From: Vibrio cyclitrophicus
GTDB taxonomy: Bacteria; Pseudomonadota; Gammaproteobacteria; Enterobacterales; Vibrionaceae
Length of the DNA stretch: 64,000 nucleotides
Reading direction: 5' to 3'
Assembly (NCBI GenBank): GCA_023206055.1
Contig: CP065366.1
Span: 1,364,001-1,428,000 of the forward strand
The position numbers were made by a program, and so were the translations under genes. The notes beneath the pieces are model-generated. The model did not search any database, was not told the DNA's origin, and worked only from the letters and a program-made list of their open reading frames with translations. Below, piece after piece: positions 56,475 through 64,000 of this stretch; positions within the stretch are counted from its first letter, which is position 1, and each line of letters opens with the position of its first letter.

Positions 56475-57321
56475 GAAGTGCGTCCAGTGTGGATTCGAAT
56501 TTAAATGAATAACCTAAGTCGAGAATCTTCTTCGAAGAGATTAACTTGTCTGGGGTATCAACAACAACGGGTAGAGGCTCACTGCTGTTGGCGCTTTTTA
56601 GTGCCGCGGCATAAAACTCCGCCTTACTGACCGTATTTGGCGTGGTCACGTTAACCACTTCGTTGTGCAGTTGACTGATAGCGAAATCGACAGCACCAAT
56701 TGCGTCATCAAGGTGCAGCATGTTGGCTGGAGCTTGAGAGCTGACTTGTTTTAACTTGCTTGCGAAGCGCGAAGGGTGACGGCTTGGACCTATTAGGCCA
56801 CTAAAGCGAAGAATGGTGTAGTCAATACCGGAATCAATCACTGACTGTTCAGCTTGCAGCATGATTCGTGCGTTATCGGAAAATAAAGACGCGTTCTCGT
56901 TACCTGAGGTTGAAAGGGGGAGTGATGCATCCAGCTCGTTCAACACACCCGGCTTGGTTGGGTATACCGTGGTTGAACTGACCATAATGAGTTTTTTAAT
57001 GTTGGCCTTTTGACATGCATTGGTGAGTTGCTGCCAGTAGTCCGCATACTCTTGTCCTGCTCCTTTTCTAAAGCCTGGAGGGAAGCTGCCAATCACAATT
57101 TCAGTGTTGTTTTCGAGTAACAATGAATAGAGTCGCCCGATAGTCTTTTGTGGTTCGGATGAATCAAAGCTAAACACTTCACATGGAATTCGTTCGCTAC
57201 CAATGGCGTCTGCTCCCGCTTGGGTCGTTTTCGTGACCACCACTCGGTTACCATGTTTTTCTAAATGTTCAGATAAAGGTGCACCTACCCATCCTGCACC
57301 GACAATAAATATAGAAGCCAT
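56467..57321 (-). CDS. NAD(P)-dependent epimerase/SDR-like protein (YeeZ type)
   Basis: The 284-residue protein has an N-terminal Rossmann motif GAGWVGAPL at residues 8-16, MVSSTTVYP near 113 (the SDR Ser), and LRFSGLIGPSRHP near 171-183. No YxxxK dyad is evident, the Tyr lying in TVYP. The overall form is that of atypical extended SDRs such as E. coli YeeZ. Substrate unknown. It precedes and overlaps the YdcF-like gene, so the two form an operon. Confidence 0.83.
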   Translation of the reverse strand: MASIFIVGAGWVGAPLSEHLEKHGNRVVVTKTTQAGADAIGSERIPCEVFSFDSSEPQKTIGRLYSLLLENNTEIVIGSFPPGFRKGAGQEYADYWQQLTNACQKANIKKLIMVSSTTVYPTKPGVLNELDASLPLSTSGNENASLFSDNARIMLQAEQSVIDSGIDYTILRFSGLIGPSRHPSRFASKLKQVSSQAPANMLHLDDAIGAVDFAISQLHNEVVNVTTPNTVSKAEFYAAALKSANSSEPLPVVVDTPDKLISSKKILDLGYSFKFESTLDALHD

Positions 57322-57384
57322 GTGTTCCTCACAACTGCAAATGACGAATTTACAATAAGCCTAACAAAGCTTTGCCCAAAAATG

Positions 57385-57419
57385 AAAAAACTCCACGGCC
57401 GAAGCAAGTGGAGTTTTTA
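57385..57419 (-). terminator. Terminator after the TIGR02647-type gene
   Basis: AAAAACTCCAC and GTGGAGTTTTT form an 11-pair stem. It follows the minus-strand gene at 57436 by 17 bases. Confidence 0.85.
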
Positions 57420-57435
57420 CTAGAACAATGGAGCT

Positions 57436-57666
57436 TTAGTTTAGTACGCGAAGAAGCTTGTCTGCGCGCTCTGCCATCTCGATACCTTCATCTGTTAGGT
57501 AACCGCCGTCTGGCTGAGTACAAAGGTTTTTTTCGAATAGGCGCTTAACAGCGTCTTGAGTTTCTTGAGCAGCCTCTTGATGAACTTTAATTCCAGTAGC
57601 AGCACTACTTACATCAAATTGAAGAAGGAGGTTTAAATCAGCAATATGTTCAGCGTTGTACTTCAT
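57436..57666 (-). CDS. TIGR02647-type small conserved protein
   Basis: The 76-residue protein has LNLLLQFDVSSAATGIKVHQEA, then RLFEKNLCTQPDGGYLTDEGIEMAERADKLLRVL. The CTQPDGGYLTDEG segment and winged-helix-like layout resemble the TIGR02647 family, which is presumed DNA-binding. It is monocistronic with a terminator. Function is unknown. Confidence 0.75.
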   Translation of the reverse strand: MKYNAEHIADLNLLLQFDVSSAATGIKVHQEAAQETQDAVKRLFEKNLCTQPDGGYLTDEGIEMAERADKLLRVLN

Positions 57667-57923
57667 AATTAACCTATATATTCATAACGTTCTCTACCTT
57701 CACCTTAGTGCGCATTCTCGGCTCAGGCAATAGCAAATAAAGAGAATTGATAAGTGATACCAAATTGATTGATTAATCATCGAGTGATGAGTTTATTTTG
57801 GTTATATTGGGTGATTTGCGCCCACTTAAATCATCAGTGATGTTTATTGCTAAGTGGTTGTAATATATTGTGACTAGAAATAATTTGCATTGAGCGAATA
57901 TTGTATAAAAAGGATATGCATAA

Positions 57924-59231
57924 GTGAGAGCGAACAAAGTAGCATTAACGATCAGTATGCTATTTGCTATCTCAGGTTGTCAAAGCACACCCTCAGAGCA
58001 GACAGACGCGAACCAAACCACAAACAACAATAGTGAATCTACAATAGAGGTCCGTTCATTTCAGTCTGTCCAAAGCGTTTACTCCGAATGGGATGTTAAG
58101 CTTGAAGACCACGCTCAATTGTCTCTCTATGCACCAGAGAATTACAATGAACTATTAGACGCATGGGATGACGCTGAAAGCATTTATGCGGACTTACTGA
58201 AAGACGAAACTCGGATAACCAAGAGTTACTCCATTTTTTCGAGCCTAACTTACGCTGAAGCCTTCGATGAAAAAATCGCGCTAATCAAATCAAACTATGA
58301 TTCGATCTTAGTGTTAAAGAAGAAGGCTGACCGAGTACTCGCTGATTCGATTGTCCAAATGGATTATCTAAAGTTTCTTGGCGCAGATACCATGTTTACT
58401 TCGAGCTACAAACGTTTGTATTCAGGATACAGTGAGTTGTTCGAATATGTGCTGGTCGATGAGCTTGAAGACGCTCAAGAAGCGCAGGTGGAATTTCTTA
58501 ACAATGCTCGCTTACTAGAAGTTAAAGTGGCACATAAGAAATACATCGAGCCTTTGAAGAACGAGTTAGAGTTCTTGGAAGATGAAGATTTTGATGACGT
58601 TGCTCCGTTGACCTTTGCTAAGGCGGCATCTCAAATTACGTTGGCCGAAAGCCAAGTCAAAGCCAGTCCTCGTGAAAAGTCGATCATTGAAGACGCGGTT
58701 CATGCTGCAGAGTTTGAATTGAATCACGTGCGCAGTGTCGTTCATGAAGTCAAAGTGCTGGCGAGCGTAAAAGGCGACAAGTTCGAACAGTCGGTTTTGA
58801 ATGCAGAGAACCAATTACTAAGCATTTCACAAATCGTCAATGATGAAGATTACCGTGATGTTGGGTTACGTCAGCAATCACAGAAGATTGTAGCGAGTGT
58901 GAAGGCGTTAAAAAGCTCTGATATGACAGGACTTTTAAAGTCAGAGATAGAAACTTTGACTGAGCAATTGGCTAATCTGGAGGCTGAAAACCAGAAGCAA
59001 TCGCAGCAATTGTCTGAAGCAACCAAGCATAGTGAGTTGCTCAATGAGCAGATTACGAAGAGTGATGCTCACATAAAAAGTTTAGAAGAGCTAGTCGATA
59101 GTTTGAAAAGCTTAGGTGGCAAAGTTGCCAACGAAAGTGACTCTGATGTGATGTCCCCGGTTGTTGAATCTAATTTAGAGGATTCAACCCTTGAACAATC
59201 ATCAGAAGAAGTGATTGAACCTTCGGTTTAG
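57924..59231 (+). CDS. Predicted coiled-coil lipoprotein, function unknown
   Basis: The 435-residue precursor begins with a lipoprotein signal MRANKVALTISMLFAISGC (lipobox ISGC, Cys19), so the mature protein is lipid-anchored. A long helical region follows, with strong heptad-like coiled coil at about 345-400 (SEIETLTEQLANLEAENQKQ region) and a Ser/Glu-rich acidic tail. It starts at GTG with AAGGA 10 bases upstream. No catalytic motif is visible. It stands alone between the TIGR02647-type gene and focA. Such layouts are seen in envelope-spanning or peptidoglycan-linked lipoproteins, but the role is unknown. Confidence 0.82.
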   Translation: MRANKVALTISMLFAISGCQSTPSEQTDANQTTNNNSESTIEVRSFQSVQSVYSEWDVKLEDHAQLSLYAPENYNELLDAWDDAESIYADLLKDETRITKSYSIFSSLTYAEAFDEKIALIKSNYDSILVLKKKADRVLADSIVQMDYLKFLGADTMFTSSYKRLYSGYSELFEYVLVDELEDAQEAQVEFLNNARLLEVKVAHKKYIEPLKNELEFLEDEDFDDVAPLTFAKAASQITLAESQVKASPREKSIIEDAVHAAEFELNHVRSVVHEVKVLASVKGDKFEQSVLNAENQLLSISQIVNDEDYRDVGLRQQSQKIVASVKALKSSDMTGLLKSEIETLTEQLANLEAENQKQSQQLSEATKHSELLNEQITKSDAHIKSLEELVDSLKSLGGKVANESDSDVMSPVVESNLEDSTLEQSSEEVIEPSV

Positions 59232-59261
59232 CATCACTAATTTCTTTATTTGTGATTGAGT

Positions 59262-59290
59262 TAAAAGCGCCTAAGGGCGCTTTTTTACGT
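59262..59290 (+). terminator. Terminator after the lipoprotein gene
   Basis: AAAAGCGCC and GGCGCTTTT pair around TAAG and are followed by T. Confidence 0.88.
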
Positions 59291-59295
59291 TCTAT

Positions 59296-59309
59296 TGATC
59301 TATGTCAAA
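59296..59309. promoter_or_regulatory. FNR-like box upstream of focA
   Basis: TTGAT-CTAT-GTCAA matches the FNR consensus TTGAT-N4-ATCAA except for one base. It lies about 285 bases before focA in a 362-base gap with no other gene. Possible -10 boxes are TATAGT at 59341 and TATACT at 59404. Confidence 0.55.
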
Positions 59310-59593
59310 ATCTAGAAATAAAAGCGCTCAGTTAGCCGTTATAGTGTACGTTATTCTTTTGGTTTTAACGTAACTTGTTGATATTTATAGGTGTGTTATT
59401 TTCTATACTGATAACTAATCATTCAGCAGGGTTTTATTTTTACTACTAAAGTCTTATGAATTTAGAATAACTCGGACTATTTGCTTTCAACAAGGCTGTG
59501 AGAGGTATTTTTAGCTTAAAATAGCTCTTGAATTCAGAAATGAAAGAGAGGATTATCGCGCTCCCGACGACATGTTTCAAAATGTAAATCATC

Positions 59594-60436
59594 ATGAATC
59601 TAAACCAATTTGACTCATTATTACCGCCACAAATGGCTGAGCGCGCTGCAGATATTGGCGTAGGTAAAGCAACCAAAGATCCAATCAAATCCTTTCTTCT
59701 CGCGATTTCAGCTGGTATCCATATCGGTATTGCGTTTGTGTTTTACACCATCGTGACGACCGGTGCTGGTGATTTGCCATGGGGCATTACTCGCTTACTC
59801 GGTGGCTTGGCATTTAGCTTAGGCTTGATCCTTGTGGTTGTTACTGGCGGCGAGCTGTTTACAAGTTCGGTATTAACTTTGGTGGCACGCGCAAGTGGCA
59901 AGATCACTTGGCGTACCCTGGTTAAGAACTGGGCGACAGTTTATGTAGGTAACTTGATCGGCGCGTTGCTGCTGGTGGCTTGTATGTTACTAACCAAACA
60001 GTACATGTTCGACCACGGCCAAGTGGGTTTGAATGCAATGGCGATCTCCCAACATAAGATGCACCACGATTTTGTCCAAGCTATCGCACTAGGCATCATG
60101 TGTAATGTATTAGTTTGTATTGCAGTATGGATGACGTTTAGTGGACGTACACTGACTGACAAAATTGCGGTAATGATTTTACCTGTTGCGATGTTCGTAT
60201 CAGCGGGTTTTGAGCACTGTATTGCGAATATGTTCCAAGTGCCTTTAGCAATCGGCGTCAAAACATTTGCTCCTGCTGAATTCTGGACAATGACGGGCGC
60301 TAACCCTGCGGATTACGTTGACCTGAACATGATGGACTTTCTGATGAACAACTTGCTGCCCGTTACCATCGGTAACATTATTGGCGGCGGTATCTTCGTT
60401 GGCATGTGGTATTGGTTAATCTACCTACGTGACTAA
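59594..60436 (+). CDS. focA: Formate transporter FocA
   Basis: FocA is a pentameric inner-membrane channel that moves formate. The 280-residue product (E. coli 285) has six hydrophobic segments, the LVVVTGGELFTSSVLTLVARASGKI loop near 75-99 and SAGFEHCIANMFQVPLA near 202-218, which holds the conserved pore His. pflB is not adjacent here, unlike the enteric focA-pflB operon. An FNR-like box upstream and the nearby tor operon are consistent with anaerobic use. Confidence 0.93.
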   Translation: MNLNQFDSLLPPQMAERAADIGVGKATKDPIKSFLLAISAGIHIGIAFVFYTIVTTGAGDLPWGITRLLGGLAFSLGLILVVVTGGELFTSSVLTLVARASGKITWRTLVKNWATVYVGNLIGALLLVACMLLTKQYMFDHGQVGLNAMAISQHKMHHDFVQAIALGIMCNVLVCIAVWMTFSGRTLTDKIAVMILPVAMFVSAGFEHCIANMFQVPLAIGVKTFAPAEFWTMTGANPADYVDLNMMDFLMNNLLPVTIGNIIGGGIFVGMWYWLIYLRD

Positions 60437-60532
60437 TAAAGGTTGTGTTACCGACAGATATGGTGTGATTAACTCAGTTGACGAGATGAGTTAAAGCCCA
60501 GTGAAAACACTGAACTGACTTATGACATTTAC

Positions 60533-60564
60533 AAGACGGTCTGCATTGCAGGCCGTTTCTTATT
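60533..60564 (+). terminator. Terminator after focA
   Basis: ACGGTCTGC and GCAGGCCGT pair (one G-T) around ATT and are followed by TTCTT. The T run is short. Confidence 0.65.
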
Positions 60565-60770
60565 TGTGGAAAACCTACTCCGTCATCTCTCTAATGATCA
60601 TCTAAACGGTCAACATCATGTGTTTATATGTCTTTGAAATCACCCAAAGATCACAGGTAATGATCATTCCTTGGGTTTAAATGGACAAAAAAGGATCTAT
60701 ATTGATTTGGTTATCCACAGTTTCTGTGGATAACCTGTCTCAAATTCAGTGAGTAACCAGATCTAAGTGG
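60565..60770. other. DnaA-box and GATC-rich intergenic region
   Basis: TTATCCACA (60711-60719) and TGTGGATAA (60725-60733) are two perfect consensus DnaA boxes inside an 11-base inverted repeat (60710-60734). A third match, TTTTCCACA, lies on the minus strand at 60565-60573. Five GATC sites fall between 60596 and 60763. TAATGATCAT occurs twice (60592-60601, 60658-60667). No gene is seen. This is a candidate DnaA-binding locus. Confidence 0.6.
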
Positions 60771-60780
60771 ATTAGGAAGG

Positions 60781-61575
60781 CTATTTCGAAGGCTGTATTT
60801 GCGCGAGAACTCGTCCTTCTTTGGTCAGACATGCCTTCAATGAGAGCTGAAGTGCAAGTGCTAATGAGCAGCTCATCATCACGAAAATCGCCAGCATGAT
60901 CATTAGTTGATACTTAATCGCGATCATCGGCGAAGCACCCCCTAAGATTTGCCCCGTCATCATTCCCGGTAGCGTAACTAAGCCGGTTGTTGCCATGGAG
61001 GCCATAATGGGAGACATCGCTTTCTGTATCGCATTACGTACAAAAGGCGCAGCAGCGTACTTAGGAGACGCGCCTAACGCGATTGCCGCTTCATATTCTG
61101 ATTTTTGTGTTTCAAAAGCACCAAACAGGTTCTGCAATGCAACTATGTTGCTGCTTAAGCTATTACCCAACAGCATCCCGGCAATAGGGATTAAGTACTG
61201 CGCATTGAAGAGTGGGGTAGGCTTGATAATAAAGAAGCAAATAAATAAGACGATTGGCACGCAAGTCACAGCAAGACTAAACGCCACCGGTGCTAATAGC
61301 AGTTGTTTCGAAAGCCTAGATTTTTCAACAATCGAGCTTGCGCCGACGAGAATCATTGCAAATAACCACAGCAAATTGACCCACAAACTATTCAAGGTGA
61401 ACAAATATTCTAGGTAAACGCCAACCAGAAACAGCTGAATAATCATACGAATTATGCTGATAGAAGCCTCTTTGCCAAGGCCGAGTTTTAACTTGTGGTT
61501 GATGGTAATAGGTAGCAAGAGAAGTGAGCTGAAGAACAATAACTGCCACCAAGATATATCAATAACGTCTTGCAT
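60781..61575 (-). CDS. fetB: FetB-like ABC permease (UPF0014 family)
   Basis: The 264-residue polytopic protein has about seven membrane segments and the signature EYEAAIALGASPKYAAAPFVRNAIQKAMSPIMASM near 155-190, followed by LPGMMTGQILGGASP, which is diagnostic of YbbM/FetB. FetAB is an iron-export ABC transporter involved in oxidative-stress resistance. I chose the ATG at 61575 (MQDVIDISWWQLL) because AAGGAAG is 5-6 bases upstream. A longer start at 61629 has no such support. No fetA ATPase gene is adjacent in this window. Confidence 0.9.
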   Translation of the reverse strand: MQDVIDISWWQLLFFSSLLLLPITINHKLKLGLGKEASISIIRMIIQLFLVGVYLEYLFTLNSLWVNLLWLFAMILVGASSIVEKSRLSKQLLLAPVAFSLAVTCVPIVLFICFFIIKPTPLFNAQYLIPIAGMLLGNSLSSNIVALQNLFGAFETQKSEYEAAIALGASPKYAAAPFVRNAIQKAMSPIMASMATTGLVTLPGMMTGQILGGASPMIAIKYQLMIMLAIFVMMSCSLALALQLSLKACLTKEGRVLAQIQPSK

Positions 61576-62012
61576 AATACTTCCTTTTAAGTAGGTCCTC
61601 ATCATATCTGAAAGTGCCAAATGATGCATTTCAGCTTCTCAGCCGCTTCTTCAAAAAACACTCAATAAATTAACAATCAAATCACAAAATATTGGTTGTT
61701 TGAGGCTTTTTTGGCTACTACTTAGTAGGTAAAACGTTAAAATTGGTTACAATATAGTTATGTAGGTGTTGGAATTTAACATTTGTGAAATATACTTAAT
61801 TCTTCACATTTGTTAATACTTTTTAATAACTTTGTTTAACTAAAAACAAGTTTGGATGAGCTCAAAAAAGTATTGATTAGCAAGGGTTATAACGGGAGAT
61901 TTGATTGAACCCTACTTTGGGTATGGTCTAAAATTTGTCGTTAGATACTTAAGAACTTTAGCCCCATAGAATGGGTTACTCGAAATTACTAAATACAAAA
62001 TAGGCAAAATGT
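61576..62012. promoter_or_regulatory. fetB/torE divergent intergenic region
   Basis: A 437-base AT-rich gap without a gene. ACATTTGT occurs twice (61779-61786 and 61806-61813) on the same strand. TGTGAA...TTCACA (61784-61807) forms a small dyad between them. These may be regulatory sites for the tor operon. Classical E. coli TorR boxes were not found. Confidence 0.4.
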
Positions 62013-62195
62013 ATGAGTGATGTTAATAAAATTGAAACTAGCGAAAAACATTCGTTGGAGTGGAAGTCTTTCCTCTTCATCGCGGTGGTTCTCTTCCCAA
62101 TATTAAGTGTGGCTTTTGTAGGCGGCTACGGCTTCCTAGTTTGGGCACTGCAAGTGTTTGTATTCGGACCTCCTGGTGCTCACGGCGGCATGTAA
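62013..62195 (+). CDS. torE: TorE/NapE-family small membrane protein
   Basis: This 60-residue protein has one membrane helix at about 20-50 (FLFIAVVLFPILSVAFVGGYGFLVWALQ), a polar N-terminus and a short GPPGAHGGM tail. This is the NapE/TorE family layout, and its place right before torC and torA indicates TorE. It is thought to assist the trimethylamine N-oxide reductase chain, with no defined catalytic role. torC starts 50 bases later. Confidence 0.9.
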   Translation: MSDVNKIETSEKHSLEWKSFLFIAVVLFPILSVAFVGGYGFLVWALQVFVFGPPGAHGGM

Positions 62196-62245
62196 TGCCC
62201 TCTAGTAACAACATTTTTTAAAATCAATATTTAAGAGAGCTAAAC

Positions 62246-63427
62246 ATGAAATCATTTTTAGTTAAATTATGGCGCACAATGACTCGCCCAGCAGTACACA
62301 TCAGTCTTGGTGTACTAACAATGGGTGGCTTTATCGCCGGTGTTATTTTCTGGGGCGGTTTTAACACAGCTCTAGAGCACACAAATACAGAAGAGTTCTG
62401 TGTAAGCTGCCACACCATGCGTGACAACGTATACGTAGAACTACAAGAGACGGTTCATTGGAAAAACACTTCTGGTGTACGTGCTACTTGTCCTGACTGT
62501 CACGTTCCACATGAATGGACAGCAAAAATCGCTCGTAAGATGCAAGCATCTAAAGAAGTATTCGCTCAAGTGTTTGGTGACTTAGATACGCCTGAGAAAT
62601 TCGAAGCTCGTCGTATCGAACTGGCTAAACACGAATGGGATCGTTTCTCTTCAAACAAATCTCTAGAGTGTAAAAACTGCCACAACTACGATTCAATGGA
62701 TTTCGAAAACATGCGCCCTACAGCACGTATCCAAATGAAGAACGCGGCAGAGCGTGATCAAAGCTGTGTTGACTGTCACAAAGGTATTGCTCACAACCTT
62801 CCATTAGATATGGCATCAGCGAGCGGTATTGTTGGCGAGCTAGAAAATGTAGCAAGCAGCACATCTTACGCAAATGGTTCTGACGTGATCTCTATTCGTC
62901 ACCTACCAATGTACACAGATGAAACAGCAACAGTTGAAGCGGGTCTATTAAGCCCTGCAAGTAAAGTTGCGGTTATCGACGAAAAAGGCGACATGATCAA
63001 GATTCAAATCGACGGTTGGCGTAAAGCGAAAGGCTTCGGACGTGTAATCCAAGAAGACTTCGGTATGAACATCTCAACTGCAATCTTGACGAAAGAAGTA
63101 TCTCAAAGTGACGTTATCACTGTTGGTGAGAAGAAAGAAGATGAGCTTACTGGCCTTCCATGGGAAGAAGTTAACCTAGCACTTTGGATGAAGAAAGAGT
63201 CTATGGTTGATAACTTCGATCCAATCTGGAACGCAGCGGGTCAAGCGTACCAATCTAACTGTTCAACGTGTCACTCACAGCCAGATGAAGCTCACTTCAG
63301 CGCTAACGGTTGGGTAGGCATGCTAGATGGCATGATTGCGTTCGTTAACTTCGATACAGATACAGAAGCACTTGTTCTTAAGTATCTACAGAAGCACTCA
63401 TCAGATTTTTCTGAAGGCCATCACTAA
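62246..63427 (+). CDS. torC: Pentaheme cytochrome TorC
   Basis: TorC takes electrons from the menaquinol pool and passes them to periplasmic TorA. The 393-residue product has an N-terminal membrane anchor (about 14-38) and five CXXCH heme sites: CVSCH, CPDCH, CKNCH, CVDCH in the NapC/NirT-like part, and CSTCH in the C-terminal monoheme domain. AGAGAG precedes the ATG. It lies between torE and torA. Confidence 0.96.
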   Translation: MKSFLVKLWRTMTRPAVHISLGVLTMGGFIAGVIFWGGFNTALEHTNTEEFCVSCHTMRDNVYVELQETVHWKNTSGVRATCPDCHVPHEWTAKIARKMQASKEVFAQVFGDLDTPEKFEARRIELAKHEWDRFSSNKSLECKNCHNYDSMDFENMRPTARIQMKNAAERDQSCVDCHKGIAHNLPLDMASASGIVGELENVASSTSYANGSDVISIRHLPMYTDETATVEAGLLSPASKVAVIDEKGDMIKIQIDGWRKAKGFGRVIQEDFGMNISTAILTKEVSQSDVITVGEKKEDELTGLPWEEVNLALWMKKESMVDNFDPIWNAAGQAYQSNCSTCHSQPDEAHFSANGWVGMLDGMIAFVNFDTDTEALVLKYLQKHSSDFSEGHH

Positions 63428-63451
63428 TAAGACGTCAATTGGAGTAACACA

Positions 63452-64000
63452 ATGGCAATTACAAGAAGAAGTTTTCTGAAAGGTGTCGCTACTACAAGTG
63501 CGGCATCGGTTATCGGTCCAAGCTTATTGGCGTCAGCATCGGCTTCGGCTGCAGAAACAGACGGCGCGTGGAAAGTCTCTGGTTCTCACTGGGGTGCATT
63601 CCGAGCTCGCGTTTACGCGGGTAAAGTACAAGAAATTAAACCTCTAGAAATCGATCAGCACCCTACAGAGATGCTGAAAGGTATTAAAGGTATTATCTAC
63701 AGTCCATCACGTGTGCGTTACCCAATGGTTCGCTTAGATTGGTTGAAGAAGCATAAGTACAGCGCAGACACGCGTGGTAACAACCGCTTTATTCGTGTGA
63801 CTTGGGATGAGGCACTAGACCTTGTTTACCGCGAGCTAGAGCGCGTACAGAAAGATTACGGTCCATGGGCGCTTCACACAGGTCAAACTGGTTGGAGACA
63901 AACAGGTCAGTTCCACAGTTGTACTAACCACATGCAACGTGCAATGGCACTTCACGGTTACTCTGTGAAGAAAATCGGTGACTACTCAACAGGTGCTGGT
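63452..64000 (+). CDS. torA: Trimethylamine N-oxide reductase TorA (partial, 5' part)
   Basis: TorA is the periplasmic molybdenum-cofactor enzyme that reduces TMAO in anaerobic respiration. The first 183 codons are present. ITRRSFLKG (Arg5-Arg6) is a twin-arginine signal with cleavage likely after the ASASA region. Mature sequence such as GSHWGAFRARVYAGK, GIIYSPSRVRYPMVR and HTGQTGWRQTGQFHSCTNHMQRAM matches the DMSO-reductase family TorA type. GGAG lies before the ATG. The gene runs off the window. Confidence 0.95.
   Translation, partial: MAITRRSFLKGVATTSAASVIGPSLLASASASAAETDGAWKVSGSHWGAFRARVYAGKVQEIKPLEIDQHPTEMLKGIKGIIYSPSRVRYPMVRLDWLKKHKYSADTRGNNRFIRVTWDEALDLVYRELERVQKDYGPWALHTGQTGWRQTGQFHSCTNHMQRAMALHGYSVKKIGDYSTGAG

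Noticed and set aside
60710..60734. Inverted repeat as a transcription terminator
   Set aside because: There is no T run on either side, and the arms are exact DnaA boxes, which explain the symmetry better.
60565..60770. Chromosomal replication origin
   Set aside because: DnaA boxes and GATC sites are present, but there are too few boxes, no clear set of AT-rich 13-mers, and none of the usual origin neighbours. I kept it as a DnaA-binding candidate only.

Overview
The window looks like chromosome 1 of a marine Vibrio, probably Splendidus-clade-like. I infer this from gene content and gene order (msbA-lpxK-ycaR-kdsB, cmk-rpsA-ihfB-lapAB-pyrF, lrp-ftsK-lolA-rarA-serS, purB-hflD-mnmA, a complete his operon, torECA), from a Vibrio-type VieSAB-like signalling operon, and from the lysine-riboswitch/NhaC-type transporter pair. 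No database search was possible. Most of it is core chromosome. I found no tRNA, rRNA, CRISPR array, insertion sequence or prophage.

Layout. 1-2 kb: lipid A and Kdo genes (msbA end, lpxK, ycaR-like, kdsB). 2.2-7.5 kb: cmk, rpsA, ihfB, lapA-lapB, pyrF. 7.6-13.9 kb: miaE, an uncharacterised membrane-anchored coiled-coil protein, cysB, a predicted methyltransferase, and the divergent pair ald/lrp. 14-20.7 kb: ftsK, lolA, rarA, serS. 20.8-27.2 kb (minus): a three-gene phosphorelay and c-di-GMP operon with a hybrid sensor kinase, a REC-EAL protein and a REC-TPR protein. 27.3-32.6 kb: biotin cluster, bioA divergent from bioBFCD, with a BirA-type operator between them. 32.6-39.4 kb: a small protein, htpX, purB, mnmA-hflD, a small acidic protein and gsk. 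39.6-42.3 kb: hns, then a lysine riboswitch ahead of an NhaC-family transporter. 42.4-49.9 kb: his leader peptide, attenuator and hisGDCBHAF(IE). 50.1-57.7 kb: ychJ-like, an EAL-HDOD protein, lpxH, ppiB, cysS, tdk, a YdcF-like protein, an SDR-like protein and a TIGR02647-type protein. 57.9-64 kb: a coiled-coil lipoprotein, focA, a DnaA-box/GATC-rich intergenic region, fetB without fetA next to it, and torE-torC-torA (torA runs off the end).

How the genes work together. Several units are self-contained regulatory modules whose control elements can be read directly. Histidine synthesis has a leader with five consecutive His codons plus a terminator. The biotin genes have a shared operator between the two transcripts. 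Lysine uptake has an L-box RNA. The sensor-kinase operon joins solute-binding domains to an apparently intact EAL phosphodiesterase. FocA and TorECA both suit a facultative anaerobe, and an FNR-like box lies upstream of focA.

Start codons. In several genes I prefer an internal start to the longest reading frame, because of Shine-Dalgarno spacing, family alignment or signal-peptide position. Each case is stated in its entry.
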